A stretch of DNA of 64,000 nt from Clostridium sp. CAG:288 (GTDB lineage: Bacteria > Bacillota_I > Bacilli_A > RFN20 > CAG-288). The notes under the pieces were generated by a model. It worked only from the letters and a program-made list of their open reading frames with translations, did not search any database and had not been told where the DNA came from. Shown in pieces: positions 46,062-55,428 of the stretch; the first letter of the stretch is position 1, and every line of letters starts with the position of its first letter. Where the stretch lies: NCBI GenBank assembly GCA_000437395.1, contig FR898169.1, positions 85,252-149,251 on the forward strand, in the 5' to 3' direction. A program made the position numbers and the translations under genes.

Positions 46062-47140
46062 TGGAAGAATGGACTTTTATTTGCCCTACAAAAATATATT
46101 TTAAAAATGATGGACTAAAAGATATAGGTAATATAATAAAGGATAATAATTATTCCAAAATATTTTTAATTTATGGAAAAGATTCGTTTATAAAATCTGG
46201 CAACTACAATACTGTAACAACTTCACTAAAAGAAAATAAAATTGAATTTAAAGAAGCAAGCGGAGTTGGAGCTAATCCAGATATCTCTTTTGTTAGAGAA
46301 GTTTCTAAAACAGTAAAAGAATATAATCCTGATTTGATTTTAGCTTGTGGAGGAGGTTCTGTCATAGATGCAGCTAAAAGTATTGCACACGCTTATTACT
46401 ATGATAAAGATCCATTAGATTTCAACAAAAAGATAGCTATTCCAACTAAGTCTTTACCATTAGGAGTCGTCTTAACTTTATCAGCCTCTGGAAGTGAGAT
46501 GAGTAATTCTTGTGTTATATCTGATCGAGAAAATAATTTTAAATGTGGATTTAATCACTACACAAATTATCCAACGTTTGCTCTATTAGATCCAACTTTA
46601 ACTTATTCTGTATCACCTTTCCAAACAGCCTGTGGCTTAGTTGATATACTATCCCATTCATTTGAACGCTATTTTTGCACTAGTCAAAAATTTGAGCTAT
46701 CAGATTATTTAGCCTTAAGTGTCATAAAACAAATTATTGAACTTAGCCAAACTGTTATGAATAATCCAAACGACTATGAAGCTAGAAGAGCTATGATGCT
46801 ATGTGGTTCTTTCTCTCATAACGGATGGACTGGATTTGGTAAAACTACAAAGATGCATTGTCATGGAATTGAACACACTTTGTCAGGACACCACCCAGAA
46901 ATAGCTCACGGAGAAGGTTTGAGATTCTTACTTGCTGAATTTATAAAAGTAAACTATGACTTATTAAAAGATAAAATAGCCAAGTTTGGTAAATTTGTTT
47001 TTGATGAGAATGATCCTTCAATGGTATATAATAGATTAGAAAAATATTTCAGCACACTACCTCTAAGACACTCTATGAGAGAATGTGGAATCTCTGAAAG
47101 TGAAGAAAATGAACTCCTTTTAAGATTGAAATTAAACTAA
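46061..47140 (+). CDS. Iron-containing alcohol dehydrogenase (butanol dehydrogenase-like)
   Basis: 359 aa of the group III Fe-ADH family. The NAD(P) site is LILACGGGSVIDAAKSIAHA. SASGSEMSNSCVI follows. Metal ligands lie in LVDILSHSFE, MHCHGIEHTLSG and HGEGLRF. It reduces aldehydes or ketones to alcohols in fermentation. The protein ends about 20-25 residues earlier than many BdhA-type relatives. It is translationally coupled to the TetR gene by a 1-nt overlap. Confidence 0.93.
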   Translation: MEEWTFICPTKIYFKNDGLKDIGNIIKDNNYSKIFLIYGKDSFIKSGNYNTVTTSLKENKIEFKEASGVGANPDISFVREVSKTVKEYNPDLILACGGGSVIDAAKSIAHAYYYDKDPLDFNKKIAIPTKSLPLGVVLTLSASGSEMSNSCVISDRENNFKCGFNHYTNYPTFALLDPTLTYSVSPFQTACGLVDILSHSFERYFCTSQKFELSDYLALSVIKQIIELSQTVMNNPNDYEARRAMMLCGSFSHNGWTGFGKTTKMHCHGIEHTLSGHHPEIAHGEGLRFLLAEFIKVNYDLLKDKIAKFGKFVFDENDPSMVYNRLEKYFSTLPLRHSMRECGISESEENELLLRLKLN

Positions 47141-47166
47141 TTGCTTTTACTCTATCTAAACTAGGG

Positions 47167-47172
47167 TATAAT
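47167..47172 (+). promoter_or_regulatory. -10 element ahead of the M50-like gene
   Basis: TATAAT 24 nt before the ATG at 47196, preceded by AGGG. No well-spaced -35 was found. Confidence 0.4.
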
Positions 47173-47195
47173 ATTTTTAAAGAAAGTAGGTAAAT

Positions 47196-48506
47196 ATGGA
47201 AGAAAACGAATTAAATGAAAACGAGCAAGAACTCGATGAAGAAAAACAAAAAGCAAATACTATAAAGAAAACATTCTGGGATATTAACTTTTCCTGGCTA
47301 CTTGTTATCTTACTAGCACTAATAGCAATATTAATTGGTAATACCAACGTTAGCAAAGTAATAAAAGATATCAATAATTCAGTCCTATATATTTTGCTTG
47401 AAGTATTGTTGTCATTGCTATTTGGTGTCATATTCTACGGATTAGGAAAAATAGTCTTTGGTTTATTATCAGGCTATAACTTAGGATATGTAGAATTATT
47501 CGGTGCTAAATTTTATAAAAAGAATGGAAAATTAGCTGTTAAAAAGCCATCAAGTTTCTGGGCACTTGCAGACTTCAAGTTAGTCATGAATCCTAAAAAT
47601 GAAAAATCAAGTCCTAAATTAATGTTATTTGGTGGAACAATTGCAGTTGTTGTTTTCCAAGCAATAATGGTTTTAATCGGATTCATTATTAAAAACAATG
47701 GATCATTTGGTAATTTATTCCACTTATCAACACTATTCGGTTCAGTCTATATCATGTTAATTGTTTTATATCAATTAATACCATTAAGAACAGACAATTT
47801 AAACGATGGATTCTTATTAATTAAATGTAAGAATGCTGAAGATAAAGTTGCATATAACTTAAGCCTTAAAAACAAAACAAACGATGTCGTTGTCGGTGAA
47901 ATTGTTACTGGTAATTTTACTGAATATCAATCCTATGCAAAAGCAAATTACATTAGATTCGAATATTTAAACGCTCTATATAATAACGAATTAGAAAGAG
48001 CTGTAGAATTAATGGATAAAGCAATGTACATTAGTCCACTTATGACTTTCGATAATCTTGTTAAAGTTAAAGGTGAAAAAATATTCCTCTTAGTCTTAGC
48101 TGGAGAAAATGAAGAAGCAGATAAAACATTTAGAAGCTATACTCACGATGAAAGAGTTGATCTTGAAAAGCCAAAAGAACTCGGCGATTGTAGAATAGCT
48201 TTAGTTGTCTCAGGTATTATTGAAACTGAATTTGAAGCTTGCAAGAAGATAATAAAGTTATTCAATAAGATAATTGCCGAAACAGAAAACAACAAAAGAG
48301 TTGAAAAAGAAAAAGTGCTCTTTGAAAAAGCATTAGAAGATATCAAAAAAGTTCATCCTGATTGGAATTTAGATGACTTAGATGCTGAACCAGAGTACGA
48401 AGAAGAAGAATATGAAGAACCTGAAGTCAAATCTTCACCAAAAGTAAAAGAAAACAAAACTGATGAAGATAATGACGAAGATGACGATGAATACGAAGAA
48501 GAATAA
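47196..48506 (+). CDS. Membrane protein related to M50 proteases, zinc motif lost
   Basis: 436 aa. An acidic N-terminus is followed by about four membrane helices (near 32-50, 62-82, 145-168 and 175-198) and a cytoplasmic part of about 240 aa, ending in a strongly acidic tail. The segment at 77-94, around FYGLGKIVFGLLSGY, lines up with the HELGH-x-FGLLTGY helix of a family of M50-like membrane proteins in Bacillota; His-Glu...His is Tyr-Gly...Lys at 81-85. LNDGFLLIKCKN also fits that family. The comparison is from memory. If right, it is a non-catalytic homologue. A terminator follows. Confidence 0.55.
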   Translation: MEENELNENEQELDEEKQKANTIKKTFWDINFSWLLVILLALIAILIGNTNVSKVIKDINNSVLYILLEVLLSLLFGVIFYGLGKIVFGLLSGYNLGYVELFGAKFYKKNGKLAVKKPSSFWALADFKLVMNPKNEKSSPKLMLFGGTIAVVVFQAIMVLIGFIIKNNGSFGNLFHLSTLFGSVYIMLIVLYQLIPLRTDNLNDGFLLIKCKNAEDKVAYNLSLKNKTNDVVVGEIVTGNFTEYQSYAKANYIRFEYLNALYNNELERAVELMDKAMYISPLMTFDNLVKVKGEKIFLLVLAGENEEADKTFRSYTHDERVDLEKPKELGDCRIALVVSGIIETEFEACKKIIKLFNKIIAETENNKRVEKEKVLFEKALEDIKKVHPDWNLDDLDAEPEYEEEEYEEPEVKSSPKVKENKTDEDNDEDDDEYEEE

Positions 48507-48516
48507 ATAACAATTT

Positions 48517-48565
48517 AAAGCTGTTAAAGCCAAAATAATATTTGGTTAATAACAGCTTTTTTTAT
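48517..48565 (+). terminator. Terminator after the M50-like gene
   Basis: AAAGCTGTTA (48517-48526) pairs with TAACAGCTTT (48550-48559), with an inner AGCCAAA/TTTGGTT match, and then T7. Confidence 0.88.
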
Positions 48566-48584
48566 AGCTAATTATTATATTTAC

Positions 48585-48623
48585 GGTCAAAAAAACGCTG
48601 AAGCCATAGGGCAACAGCGTTTT
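48585..48623 (-). terminator. Terminator after the minus-strand membrane protein gene
   Basis: AAAACGCTG (48592-48600) pairs with CAGCGTTTT (48615-48623). Minus-strand Ts follow. Confidence 0.82.
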
Positions 48624-48632
48624 ATATTATAT

Positions 48633-49166
48633 TTATTTGTTCAATGTTAAATAGAAAGTTGATGACGAAACTATTTTATCGTTTTTATAAATACTGAATT
48701 TTAATTCGACTGAATCGTCATTAGTATCAATATAGAAGTCATTCATACCATTTTCAAACTTATAAGTGGCTGAATCATAAGATAATATGTAATAATAAAT
48801 ATTTGGAGTTGTTGAAAGTAATAAAATATTTTTCCTATTTTCCTTTATTCCATAAAACAAATATATTTTTTGATTCCCTTGTGCACTCAAGAATAATTCT
48901 TCAAATTTTTTACTACCATAATGTTTTTTAGCTTCATTATTTACTCTTTGAACACTATAGTCTTTGTTGATTGTCACTGGTAACGAAACTGCAAGTGTTA
49001 CGCCAATACAAGCGATACAACATGCTGCTGTTAAAGAAGGATAAAACCATTTAGGTTTATTTAAATTGTATGTCACAACAGTTTTTTTTGGCCTAAACAT
49101 AGGATCATCAGGTGGTTCTAACGCTGAATCTAATATACTTAAAAATTCTTTAAAATTACTTTTCAT
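48633..49166 (-). CDS. Single-pass membrane protein of unknown function
   Basis: 177 aa. A cytoplasmic N-terminus (ALEPPDDPMFRPKK), one membrane helix at about 42-66 (SLTAACCIACIGVTLAVSL) and an extracytoplasmic domain of about 110 aa with beta-rich appearance (IYLFYGIKENRK). The layout recalls anti-sigma factors, but no anti-sigma domain or sigma gene is visible. It follows the cysteine-peptidase-like gene by 46 nt on the same strand, so the two may be co-expressed. Confidence 0.55.
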   Translation of the reverse strand: MKSNFKEFLSILDSALEPPDDPMFRPKKTVVTYNLNKPKWFYPSLTAACCIACIGVTLAVSLPVTINKDYSVQRVNNEAKKHYGSKKFEELFLSAQGNQKIYLFYGIKENRKNILLLSTTPNIYYYILSYDSATYKFENGMNDFYIDTNDDSVELKFSIYKNDKIVSSSTFYLTLNK

Positions 49167-49212
49167 TTTATCTTGATTCCTAAATCTCTTCTATGATACT
49201 ACAATTTCCAAA

Positions 49213-50523
49213 TTAATTAAACAGATTTTGGAAAGAAGCGTGTGTAGCAATGTTTGGAGTTGCTCTCAATCTTACGATTGGATCGCACACGACACCTTCA
49301 TATAAATATCTGTTTGGAATGTTTAACCTAGCTCTTTTCCACTCAGCGAAACCAACACATGTTTCTGCATACTTTTGATTAATAGCATAATCCGTATATG
49401 CCCTATCTCCCATATTCATTAAGAACATATCATCGCTATATCCATAGCAAATTACTGCATGACGGTATGGATCCCCTAATCCAACAATCAATGGATTACC
49501 TAATAATACTTGTTGTTTTATCCTCTTTTTACAAGCACTAGTCATTATATCTGCCAAGTTACCCTCTACACTTGTAACAGAATAATCACTTGAAGTAAAT
49601 CCTCTAATATCCTTCATATACGCATTAAATGCACTTCTAATTTCTTTTAATGTCATTCCATATGTATCTGGATCACAATAGCCTTTTTCAACACAATATT
49701 CAGTTAAATCTGTAGAAAAATCTTGTAACGTTCCAGGCGTTTGTGGAAACGCATTAATCGATTCTGGTGGAAATGCATTTGTAAGATTTTGTGCCAAGTA
49801 TGATGTATATTTATCATCCATAATATCAGAATCATATATCGCATCCATGTATGACATCAATAATTCTATAGCAACAATTCCACAGTTTCCTTCATCGTTA
49901 ATACTATAGTTTGTATACTTCTTAAAGAATGTATAGTTATTAATTACTTTAAACTCATTATAATCAGCAGTCGGATAATAATTATTCCAAGTAGCTTGTG
50001 TTTCAATTAAGTCTTCATCCTCTTCATCAACATTAATTGATAATTTTTCTCTCTTTGCTTTAACGAATTCTTCTTCCGCCTTTTGCTTTGCATCCCACTC
50101 TAGTATTGTTTCAACGGTTGTACTTTTCCCATTTTTATCTAGAAAAGGCTCCTCGGCAGAACGACGGAAGAGATATCCGCCAGGTCCTAAGTATAACAAG
50201 TCGCACGCATCTTTCCACTCGCTATAAGGACTTTCTCCCGAGAGTGAATATTCACTATAACTGCAGTCTTCTAAATCGTATATCGAAAAGCCCCCTTCCA
50301 CATATGTTGTTAAAACATATCTGTTTTCAAGACTAGCACCAAGGACTGGGCGTTGACTTTCAACCGTCAAATCATCTAAAGATGTGCCCTTTTTTGTCTC
50401 TGTTTCTAATTTTTCTAAACTCGCTGTTTTGCTTTCGGCCAAGCGAAAATTAGGTTGTTGAGATAGATTTTGACCTACACAGCATAACATTGAGATAGCC
50501 AATAAATAAATTAATGTTTTCAT
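49213..50523 (-). CDS. Exported cysteine-peptidase-like protein (papain/C39 type)
   Basis: 436 aa with an N-terminal signal sequence (MKTLIYLLAISMLCC). Residues to about 190 form a low-similarity N-terminal region. The C-terminal domain has a papain-like pattern: EGNCGIVAIELLMSYMDAIY with the presumed nucleophile Cys, and PYRHAVICYGY with the presumed His, followed by LMNMGDRAY where an Asn/Asp would complete the site. This resembles the C39-like peptidases of Bacillota. Activity and substrate are unknown. An imperfect 14-bp dyad at 50563-50576 lies in its leader. Confidence 0.7.
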   Translation of the reverse strand: MKTLIYLLAISMLCCVGQNLSQQPNFRLAESKTASLEKLETETKKGTSLDDLTVESQRPVLGASLENRYVLTTYVEGGFSIYDLEDCSYSEYSLSGESPYSEWKDACDLLYLGPGGYLFRRSAEEPFLDKNGKSTTVETILEWDAKQKAEEEFVKAKREKLSINVDEEDEDLIETQATWNNYYPTADYNEFKVINNYTFFKKYTNYSINDEGNCGIVAIELLMSYMDAIYDSDIMDDKYTSYLAQNLTNAFPPESINAFPQTPGTLQDFSTDLTEYCVEKGYCDPDTYGMTLKEIRSAFNAYMKDIRGFTSSDYSVTSVEGNLADIMTSACKKRIKQQVLLGNPLIVGLGDPYRHAVICYGYSDDMFLMNMGDRAYTDYAINQKYAETCVGFAEWKRARLNIPNRYLYEGVVCDPIVRLRATPNIATHASFQNLFN

Positions 50524-50717
50524 TATACATATTCCCCTCTGTACTCAAGAATGGTTCAATTTAGCTCTCGAGCGCTATATCTCTCCATTTTTTCATACAA
50601 TTCTTATACGAGTGAATTGTAGAAAATTGTAAAAAATATGAATAATTTTAATAAAAAAAGCATAAAATATTATATTTTCTTATTATTTTTAACTAATAAT
50701 GTAATTTTTTAAAACAA

Positions 50718-50750
50718 AAAACTAAGAGATTTTTATTTCTCTTAGTTATA
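50718..50750 (-). terminator. Terminator of the secA-prfB-yitT unit
   Basis: AACTAAGAGA (50720-50729) and TCTCTTAGTT (50738-50747) form a perfect 10-bp stem. On the minus strand TTTTTTG follows. Confidence 0.9.
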
Positions 50751-50755
50751 ATCTT

Positions 50756-51736
50756 TTATTCTTCGTTAGATTTGCTAACTTTTTTAAATTTATTTTGTTT
50801 TTTAGATATAGGTAAACGTTTAAAACCATACCCGTTAACTTCGTAGGCGTGGACGATAGACATAAACGCTTCTGGATCAATTTTAGCAACTATTGCTTGT
50901 AAATCAGAGTGTTCTTTTCTTTCAAAGGCAACTTGAATCATTTTAGTTTCATTTCCAGTATATCCACCTTCAGAATGAATAAGTGTCGTTCCTCGTTCTA
51001 GCTTGCTATTTATAGCCTCGTTAATTTCTTTATATTTTGAAGAAACTATGAAAGCAATAAAACTTTGTGAATTACCTAAGAATATTCTATCGATAGCTGT
51101 TGCACATATAAAGGCACTAAGAATACCTATTAACGCTGCAGTAAAATCTTTATAAGAAATTAATCCACCGACAATAATTGAAGAGTCGATTATAAAAGAA
51201 GCGACTGAAGCTTTAATTTTAGTGTATTTATTTAAAGCTAACGATAAGCAATCGACACCACCAGTTGAACCACCACCTGTAAAGGTGATACCACAACCAG
51301 CACCGACAAAGAAGCCACCGAAAATACCAGCTAGCAATTTTCCTGTTGTGTCATTAACAAGTTGCATCCATGCGTTATTATCCCTTATTAATCCAAACAA
51401 GTAGACTAATGGTGGATAAACAATAGTGGAAATTAATGTTTTTAAGGAAAATTTTACTCCTAAAAGTAAGAGTCCTATTAAAAACATTGCCCAAGTTAAA
51501 ATAGTAATAAGCAGTTTAGTATCTAAAGGTAAAAACATTGAAAGAATCAAGGCTAAACCAGATACACCACCTGTAACAATTTCAAAAGGCAAAAGAAACA
51601 TAGCAGTTCCAAAAGCTAAACATGCATTTCCTAAGACCATTAAGACACAGTGCCATAAATTAGTCATTATAGTTTTTTTAGTTAATGTACTCTTATAGTT
51701 TTGCCATCGAGTTTTAATCTTGTCCTTTATTGCCAT
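50756..51736 (-). CDS. YitT family membrane protein (DUF161/DUF2179)
   Basis: 326 aa. Five to six membrane helices of the DUF161 type (FGTAMFLLPFEIVTGGVSGL, then GITFTGGGSTGGVDCLSLAL) are followed by a C-terminal DUF2179 domain (SKLERGTTLIHSEGGYTG). No activity is established for the family. I choose the ATG at 51736 with AAGGAG 7 nt upstream; a farther in-frame start would lie deeper in prfB. It overlaps the end of prfB by 23 nt. Confidence 0.88.
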   Translation of the reverse strand: MAIKDKIKTRWQNYKSTLTKKTIMTNLWHCVLMVLGNACLAFGTAMFLLPFEIVTGGVSGLALILSMFLPLDTKLLITILTWAMFLIGLLLLGVKFSLKTLISTIVYPPLVYLFGLIRDNNAWMQLVNDTTGKLLAGIFGGFFVGAGCGITFTGGGSTGGVDCLSLALNKYTKIKASVASFIIDSSIIVGGLISYKDFTAALIGILSAFICATAIDRIFLGNSQSFIAFIVSSKYKEINEAINSKLERGTTLIHSEGGYTGNETKMIQVAFERKEHSDLQAIVAKIDPEAFMSIVHAYEVNGYGFKRLPISKKQNKFKKVSKSNEE

Positions 51737-52839
51737 CTTTAAACTCCTTTTGTAAATAGGCTTGTATAAAGCCATCTAAGTTTCCATCCATAACAGCAGC
51801 TACTTCAGTTTCTGAATAGTCTGTTCTGTGGTCCTTTACTAAAGTATATGGGCAAAAAACGTAAGATCTAATCTGTGATCCCCATTCTATATCTTTTTTT
51901 ACACCATTAATTTTTCTTAAATTCTCTAATCTTTCTTGTTCCATTTTTTGGAATAAGCGTGATTTAAGTAAATTCATAGCAATTTCACGATTTTGAATTT
52001 GGCTTCGTTCAACTTGGCAAGTAACAACGATTCCACTTGGTTTATGTATAATTCTAACTGCTGATTCAGTTTTGTTAACGTTTTGACCACCAGCACCTTG
52101 GCTTCTATAAGTTTCAACGGTAAGGTCACTATCCTTAATATCAATTTTAATTTCATTATTAAATTCAGGCATTACGTTAACAGAGGCAAAAGATGTATGC
52201 CTTGAACCTGAGGCATCAAAAGGAGAAATTCTAACTAGTCTATGAACTCCTCTTTCACTTTTAAGCATTCCAAAAGCATCTTTTCCTTTTATAAGAATAG
52301 TAGCGCTTTTAATCCCAGCTTCTTCGCCTTCTAATATATCTAATACATCCACTTTAAACTTATGTTTATCAGCAAATCTTTGATACATTCTTAAAAGCAT
52401 ACTAGCCCAGTCATGAGCTTCTGTCCCACCAGCACCTGGATGGAAGTCAATAATAGCGTTATTGTGGTCGTAAGGACCTGATAAATAAAGCTCGTTTTCA
52501 AAAGCATTAACATCTTTTTTAAACTCTTGAATACTACTCTCAGCTGAAAGCTGAAAATCAGCATCAGGTTCTTCTTTTAAAAACACTAAAGTCTCTTCTA
52601 TGTCATTAGATGCCTTTTCAAGCTTTTCATATGTTTTGATTCTATCTTCTAATTCACTTAAATGAGCTGAGACTTTTGTTGCATTTTCTCTATTGTTCCA
52701 AAAATTAGGGTCTAATGTTTCTTTTTCAAGGTTACTAATTTCTTCTTTTAACTTATCTAAGTCAAAGACAACCTCTTATTTCGATTAATTTTTGTTTATA
52801 AGTTGAAAATTCAGAGTTAAGTTCATAAAGTTCTTTCAT
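51714..52839 (-). CDS. prfB: Peptide chain release factor 2, made by programmed +1 frameshift
   Basis: Release factor for UGA and UAA. Translation starts at 52839 (ATG overlapping the secA stop as TAATG). It runs 25 codons to CTT-TGA-C, shifts +1 and continues 349 codons from GAC at 52763 to 51714. The anticodon-mimic SPF is in ISPFDASGSRHTS; the catalytic GGQ is in SQGAGGQNVNKTES. The total of about 374 aa is near the usual size. The shift makes RF2 autoregulate its own synthesis. Its presence shows that UGA is a stop in this organism. Confidence 0.97.
52761..52776 (-). promoter_or_regulatory. Programmed +1 frameshift site of prfB
   Basis: Minus strand: AGAGGT (52776-52771), TGT, then CTT-TGA-C. 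The internal Shine-Dalgarno-like AGAGGT keeps the classical 3-nt distance to the slippery CTT, and the in-frame TGA is codon 26. Confidence 0.95.
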
Positions 52840-55310
52840 TAGTTTTGCTCCTTGTTTTCTTCTTTAACTTCTTCTTGTTTTGGTTCTTCAGTTGGAGTCT
52901 CTCTAACTTCTTTTACTTCTTCAGCGTCAGTAGCTGGTTGAGCTTCTGGAGCTGGTTGTTGTGGTTGAGGTGTGACTCTTACTTGAACGTGTAAAAGGTT
53001 ATTAACTACTTCATCAGAAATAGTCAAAGCCATCTTGTTAAACAAGTCATAACCTTCATTTGTATAAGCTTGCAATGGGTTAGAGTTAGCATAACTTCTA
53101 AGGTAAATACTTTCTCTTAACTTACTCATAGTATCGATGTGTTTTGTCCAGTTTTTATCAACTTGTTGTAAAGTAACTGTCTTTTCAACATAGTTTGCAA
53201 CATCTTCTGACCAACCTTTTCTCTTCTTGAGATAAATCTTATACATGATTGTTGCTAAGAAGTCTGTTGCTTCATCAGCTGGGATTTGATGGAAATCAGT
53301 TGGATTAATTGTTCCTGGAGCTAAATACTTAGGTTCAACTAATTTAATTAATTTTGTTTCATCGACAACTTTTTCTTGATCAATTTCAACAATTGATTCA
53401 CTTACTAAGCCTTCTGCAGCTCTTTCAAAGTATTTTTGAATAGAGTCGAAAATTGAATCAGAGAATAAAATTGTATCTCTTTGTTTATACATAATTTCAC
53501 GTTGTTGACGTAAAACATCATCGTAATCTAATAAGTTCTTACGTGTATCGAAGTTTTGACCTTCAACTTTCTTTTGAGCAGTTGTAATAGCTTTAGTAAC
53601 CATAGAGCTTTCAAGTGGTTCATCACCCATTTTTCCAAATAATCTTTGAAGGTTATCGGAGCCGAATCTTTGCATTAATTCATCATCTAATGAAACAAAG
53701 AATCTTGAATAACCTGGGTCACCTTGACGACCTGAACGTCCACGTAATTGGTTATCAATACGTCTTGATTCGTGTCTTTCTGTACCTAAAACAGCAAGAC
53801 CACCTAACTTTTTAACTTCATCGTCAATTTTAATATCGGTACCACGACCAGCCATATTTGTAGCGATAGTGATAGCACCTTTTTTACCTGCTTCAGCGAT
53901 GATTGCAGCTTCACGAGCGTGATTCTTAGCATTTAATACATCATGTGGTAAACCAGCTTCTGTTAAAAGCTTGTCAACAATTTCTGATTTTTCAACAGAA
54001 GCTGTACCAATTAAAATTGGTTGGCCAGTTGCATGTCTTTTCTTAACTTCTTCAACTAATGCCTTAAATCTTGCGTTTGAATTTCCGAAGACTAAATCGA
54101 CATCATCAATACGTTGAACTGGTCTGTTTGTAGGAATTTGAATAACACGCATGTTATAAATCTTACGGAATTCTTCTTCTTCAGTTTTAGCTGTACCTGT
54201 CATACCTGAAAGTTTATCGTATAAACGGAAGAAGTTTTGATATGTAATTGTAGCTAAAGTAATTGTTTCTGGTTTAATTGTTACGTGTTCTTTAGCTTGA
54301 ATAGCTTGTTGTAAGCCATCTGAATATTCACGGCCTTGTAAAACACGGCCTGTAAATGAGTCGATCAATAAAATTTCATCGTTGCTAACCATGTATTCAA
54401 CATCTTTTTGCATTGTGAAGTTTGCTTTTAAAGCTTGGTGAATTCTATGGACTAAATCTGAATATTGTGGATCATAAAGATTTTCAATACCAAAAGCTGC
54501 TTCAACCTTATCGACACCTTTGTCTGTTAAAGTACAAGACTTCTTTTTGATATCGTAAGTAAAGTCTTTATCTTTTCTTAATGATTTAACAAAACGGTCA
54601 GCTGTAACATAAGAGTTTGCTGTGATGCCAGAACCACCAGAGATGATTAATGGAGTTCTAGATTCATCGATTAAAATAGAGTCAGCTTCATCGACAATAG
54701 CAAAATGTAAGCCACGTAAAACTCTATCTTGTGGCCTTGTAGCCATATTATCTCTTAAATAGTCAAAGCCTAATTCTGAGTTTGTTGTATATGTAATATC
54801 GCACTTGTAAGCTTCTTGTTTTCCAGCTGTATCTTTTTCTCTTAAGTTAACACCAACTGTTAAACCTAAGAATCTATAGATTTGTCCCATCCATTCAGCA
54901 TCACGAGAAGCAAGATATTCGTTAACTGTAACAACGTGAACACCTTTACCTTCCAAAGCGTTTAGATAAACTGCCATTGTAGCTGTCAAAGTTTTACCTT
55001 CACCAGTTTTCATTTCAGCAACGTCGCCTTCGTTTAATACTGTGGCACCGAATACTTGAACAGGATATGGAAACTGACCGATAACTCTTTTAGCAGCTTC
55101 ACGACATACAGCAAAAGCTTCTGGCAAGATATCATCGACAGTCTTACCATTATTTTGAATTTGATCTTTAAAATATTGAGTCTTGGCTTTTAATTCTTCA
55201 TCAGAAAGTTTTTTCATTTCTTCTTCATAGTCTAAAACCTTGACTGCCTTTTTCTTAATTTTTTTAAATGCTCTTTGATCAATTCTGAACAATTTGTCTA
55301 AAACACTCAT
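52839..55310 (-). CDS. secA: Preprotein translocase ATPase SecA
   Basis: 823 aa. The motor has Walker A MKTGEGKTLTATMA, DEADSILIDESRTPLIISGG, ATNMAGRGTDIKI and QLRGRSGRQGDPGYSRFFVS. It drives protein export through SecYEG. The usual C-terminal zinc-binding CxCxnC(H/C) tail is absent; instead the protein ends in a Gln/Glu/Pro-rich stretch (about 780-823), as in some Bacillota SecA proteins. The prfB start overlaps its stop by 1 nt. Confidence 0.98.
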   Translation of the reverse strand: MSVLDKLFRIDQRAFKKIKKKAVKVLDYEEEMKKLSDEELKAKTQYFKDQIQNNGKTVDDILPEAFAVCREAAKRVIGQFPYPVQVFGATVLNEGDVAEMKTGEGKTLTATMAVYLNALEGKGVHVVTVNEYLASRDAEWMGQIYRFLGLTVGVNLREKDTAGKQEAYKCDITYTTNSELGFDYLRDNMATRPQDRVLRGLHFAIVDEADSILIDESRTPLIISGGSGITANSYVTADRFVKSLRKDKDFTYDIKKKSCTLTDKGVDKVEAAFGIENLYDPQYSDLVHRIHQALKANFTMQKDVEYMVSNDEILLIDSFTGRVLQGREYSDGLQQAIQAKEHVTIKPETITLATITYQNFFRLYDKLSGMTGTAKTEEEEFRKIYNMRVIQIPTNRPVQRIDDVDLVFGNSNARFKALVEEVKKRHATGQPILIGTASVEKSEIVDKLLTEAGLPHDVLNAKNHAREAAIIAEAGKKGAITIATNMAGRGTDIKIDDEVKKLGGLAVLGTERHESRRIDNQLRGRSGRQGDPGYSRFFVSLDDELMQRFGSDNLQRLFGKMGDEPLESSMVTKAITTAQKKVEGQNFDTRKNLLDYDDVLRQQREIMYKQRDTILFSDSIFDSIQKYFERAAEGLVSESIVEIDQEKVVDETKLIKLVEPKYLAPGTINPTDFHQIPADEATDFLATIMYKIYLKKRKGWSEDVANYVEKTVTLQQVDKNWTKHIDTMSKLRESIYLRSYANSNPLQAYTNEGYDLFNKMALTISDEVVNNLLHVQVRVTPQPQQPAPEAQPATDAEEVKEVRETPTEEPKQEEVKEENKEQN

Positions 55311-55428
55311 TTTTTACCTCATTTCTAAAATTTCGTACTCTAAATTATAAATATATAAGTATCCTAATAAGTATATATATAATAAAGATGTTTTTCAATA
55401 AAATTAATCTTTGAAAACCTGACTAAAA

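Noticed and set aside
50563..50576. Dyad AGCTCTCGAGCGCT as an operator
   Set aside because: Only 12 of 14 positions are symmetrical, and it occurs once. It is noted with the cysteine-peptidase gene but not claimed as a site.
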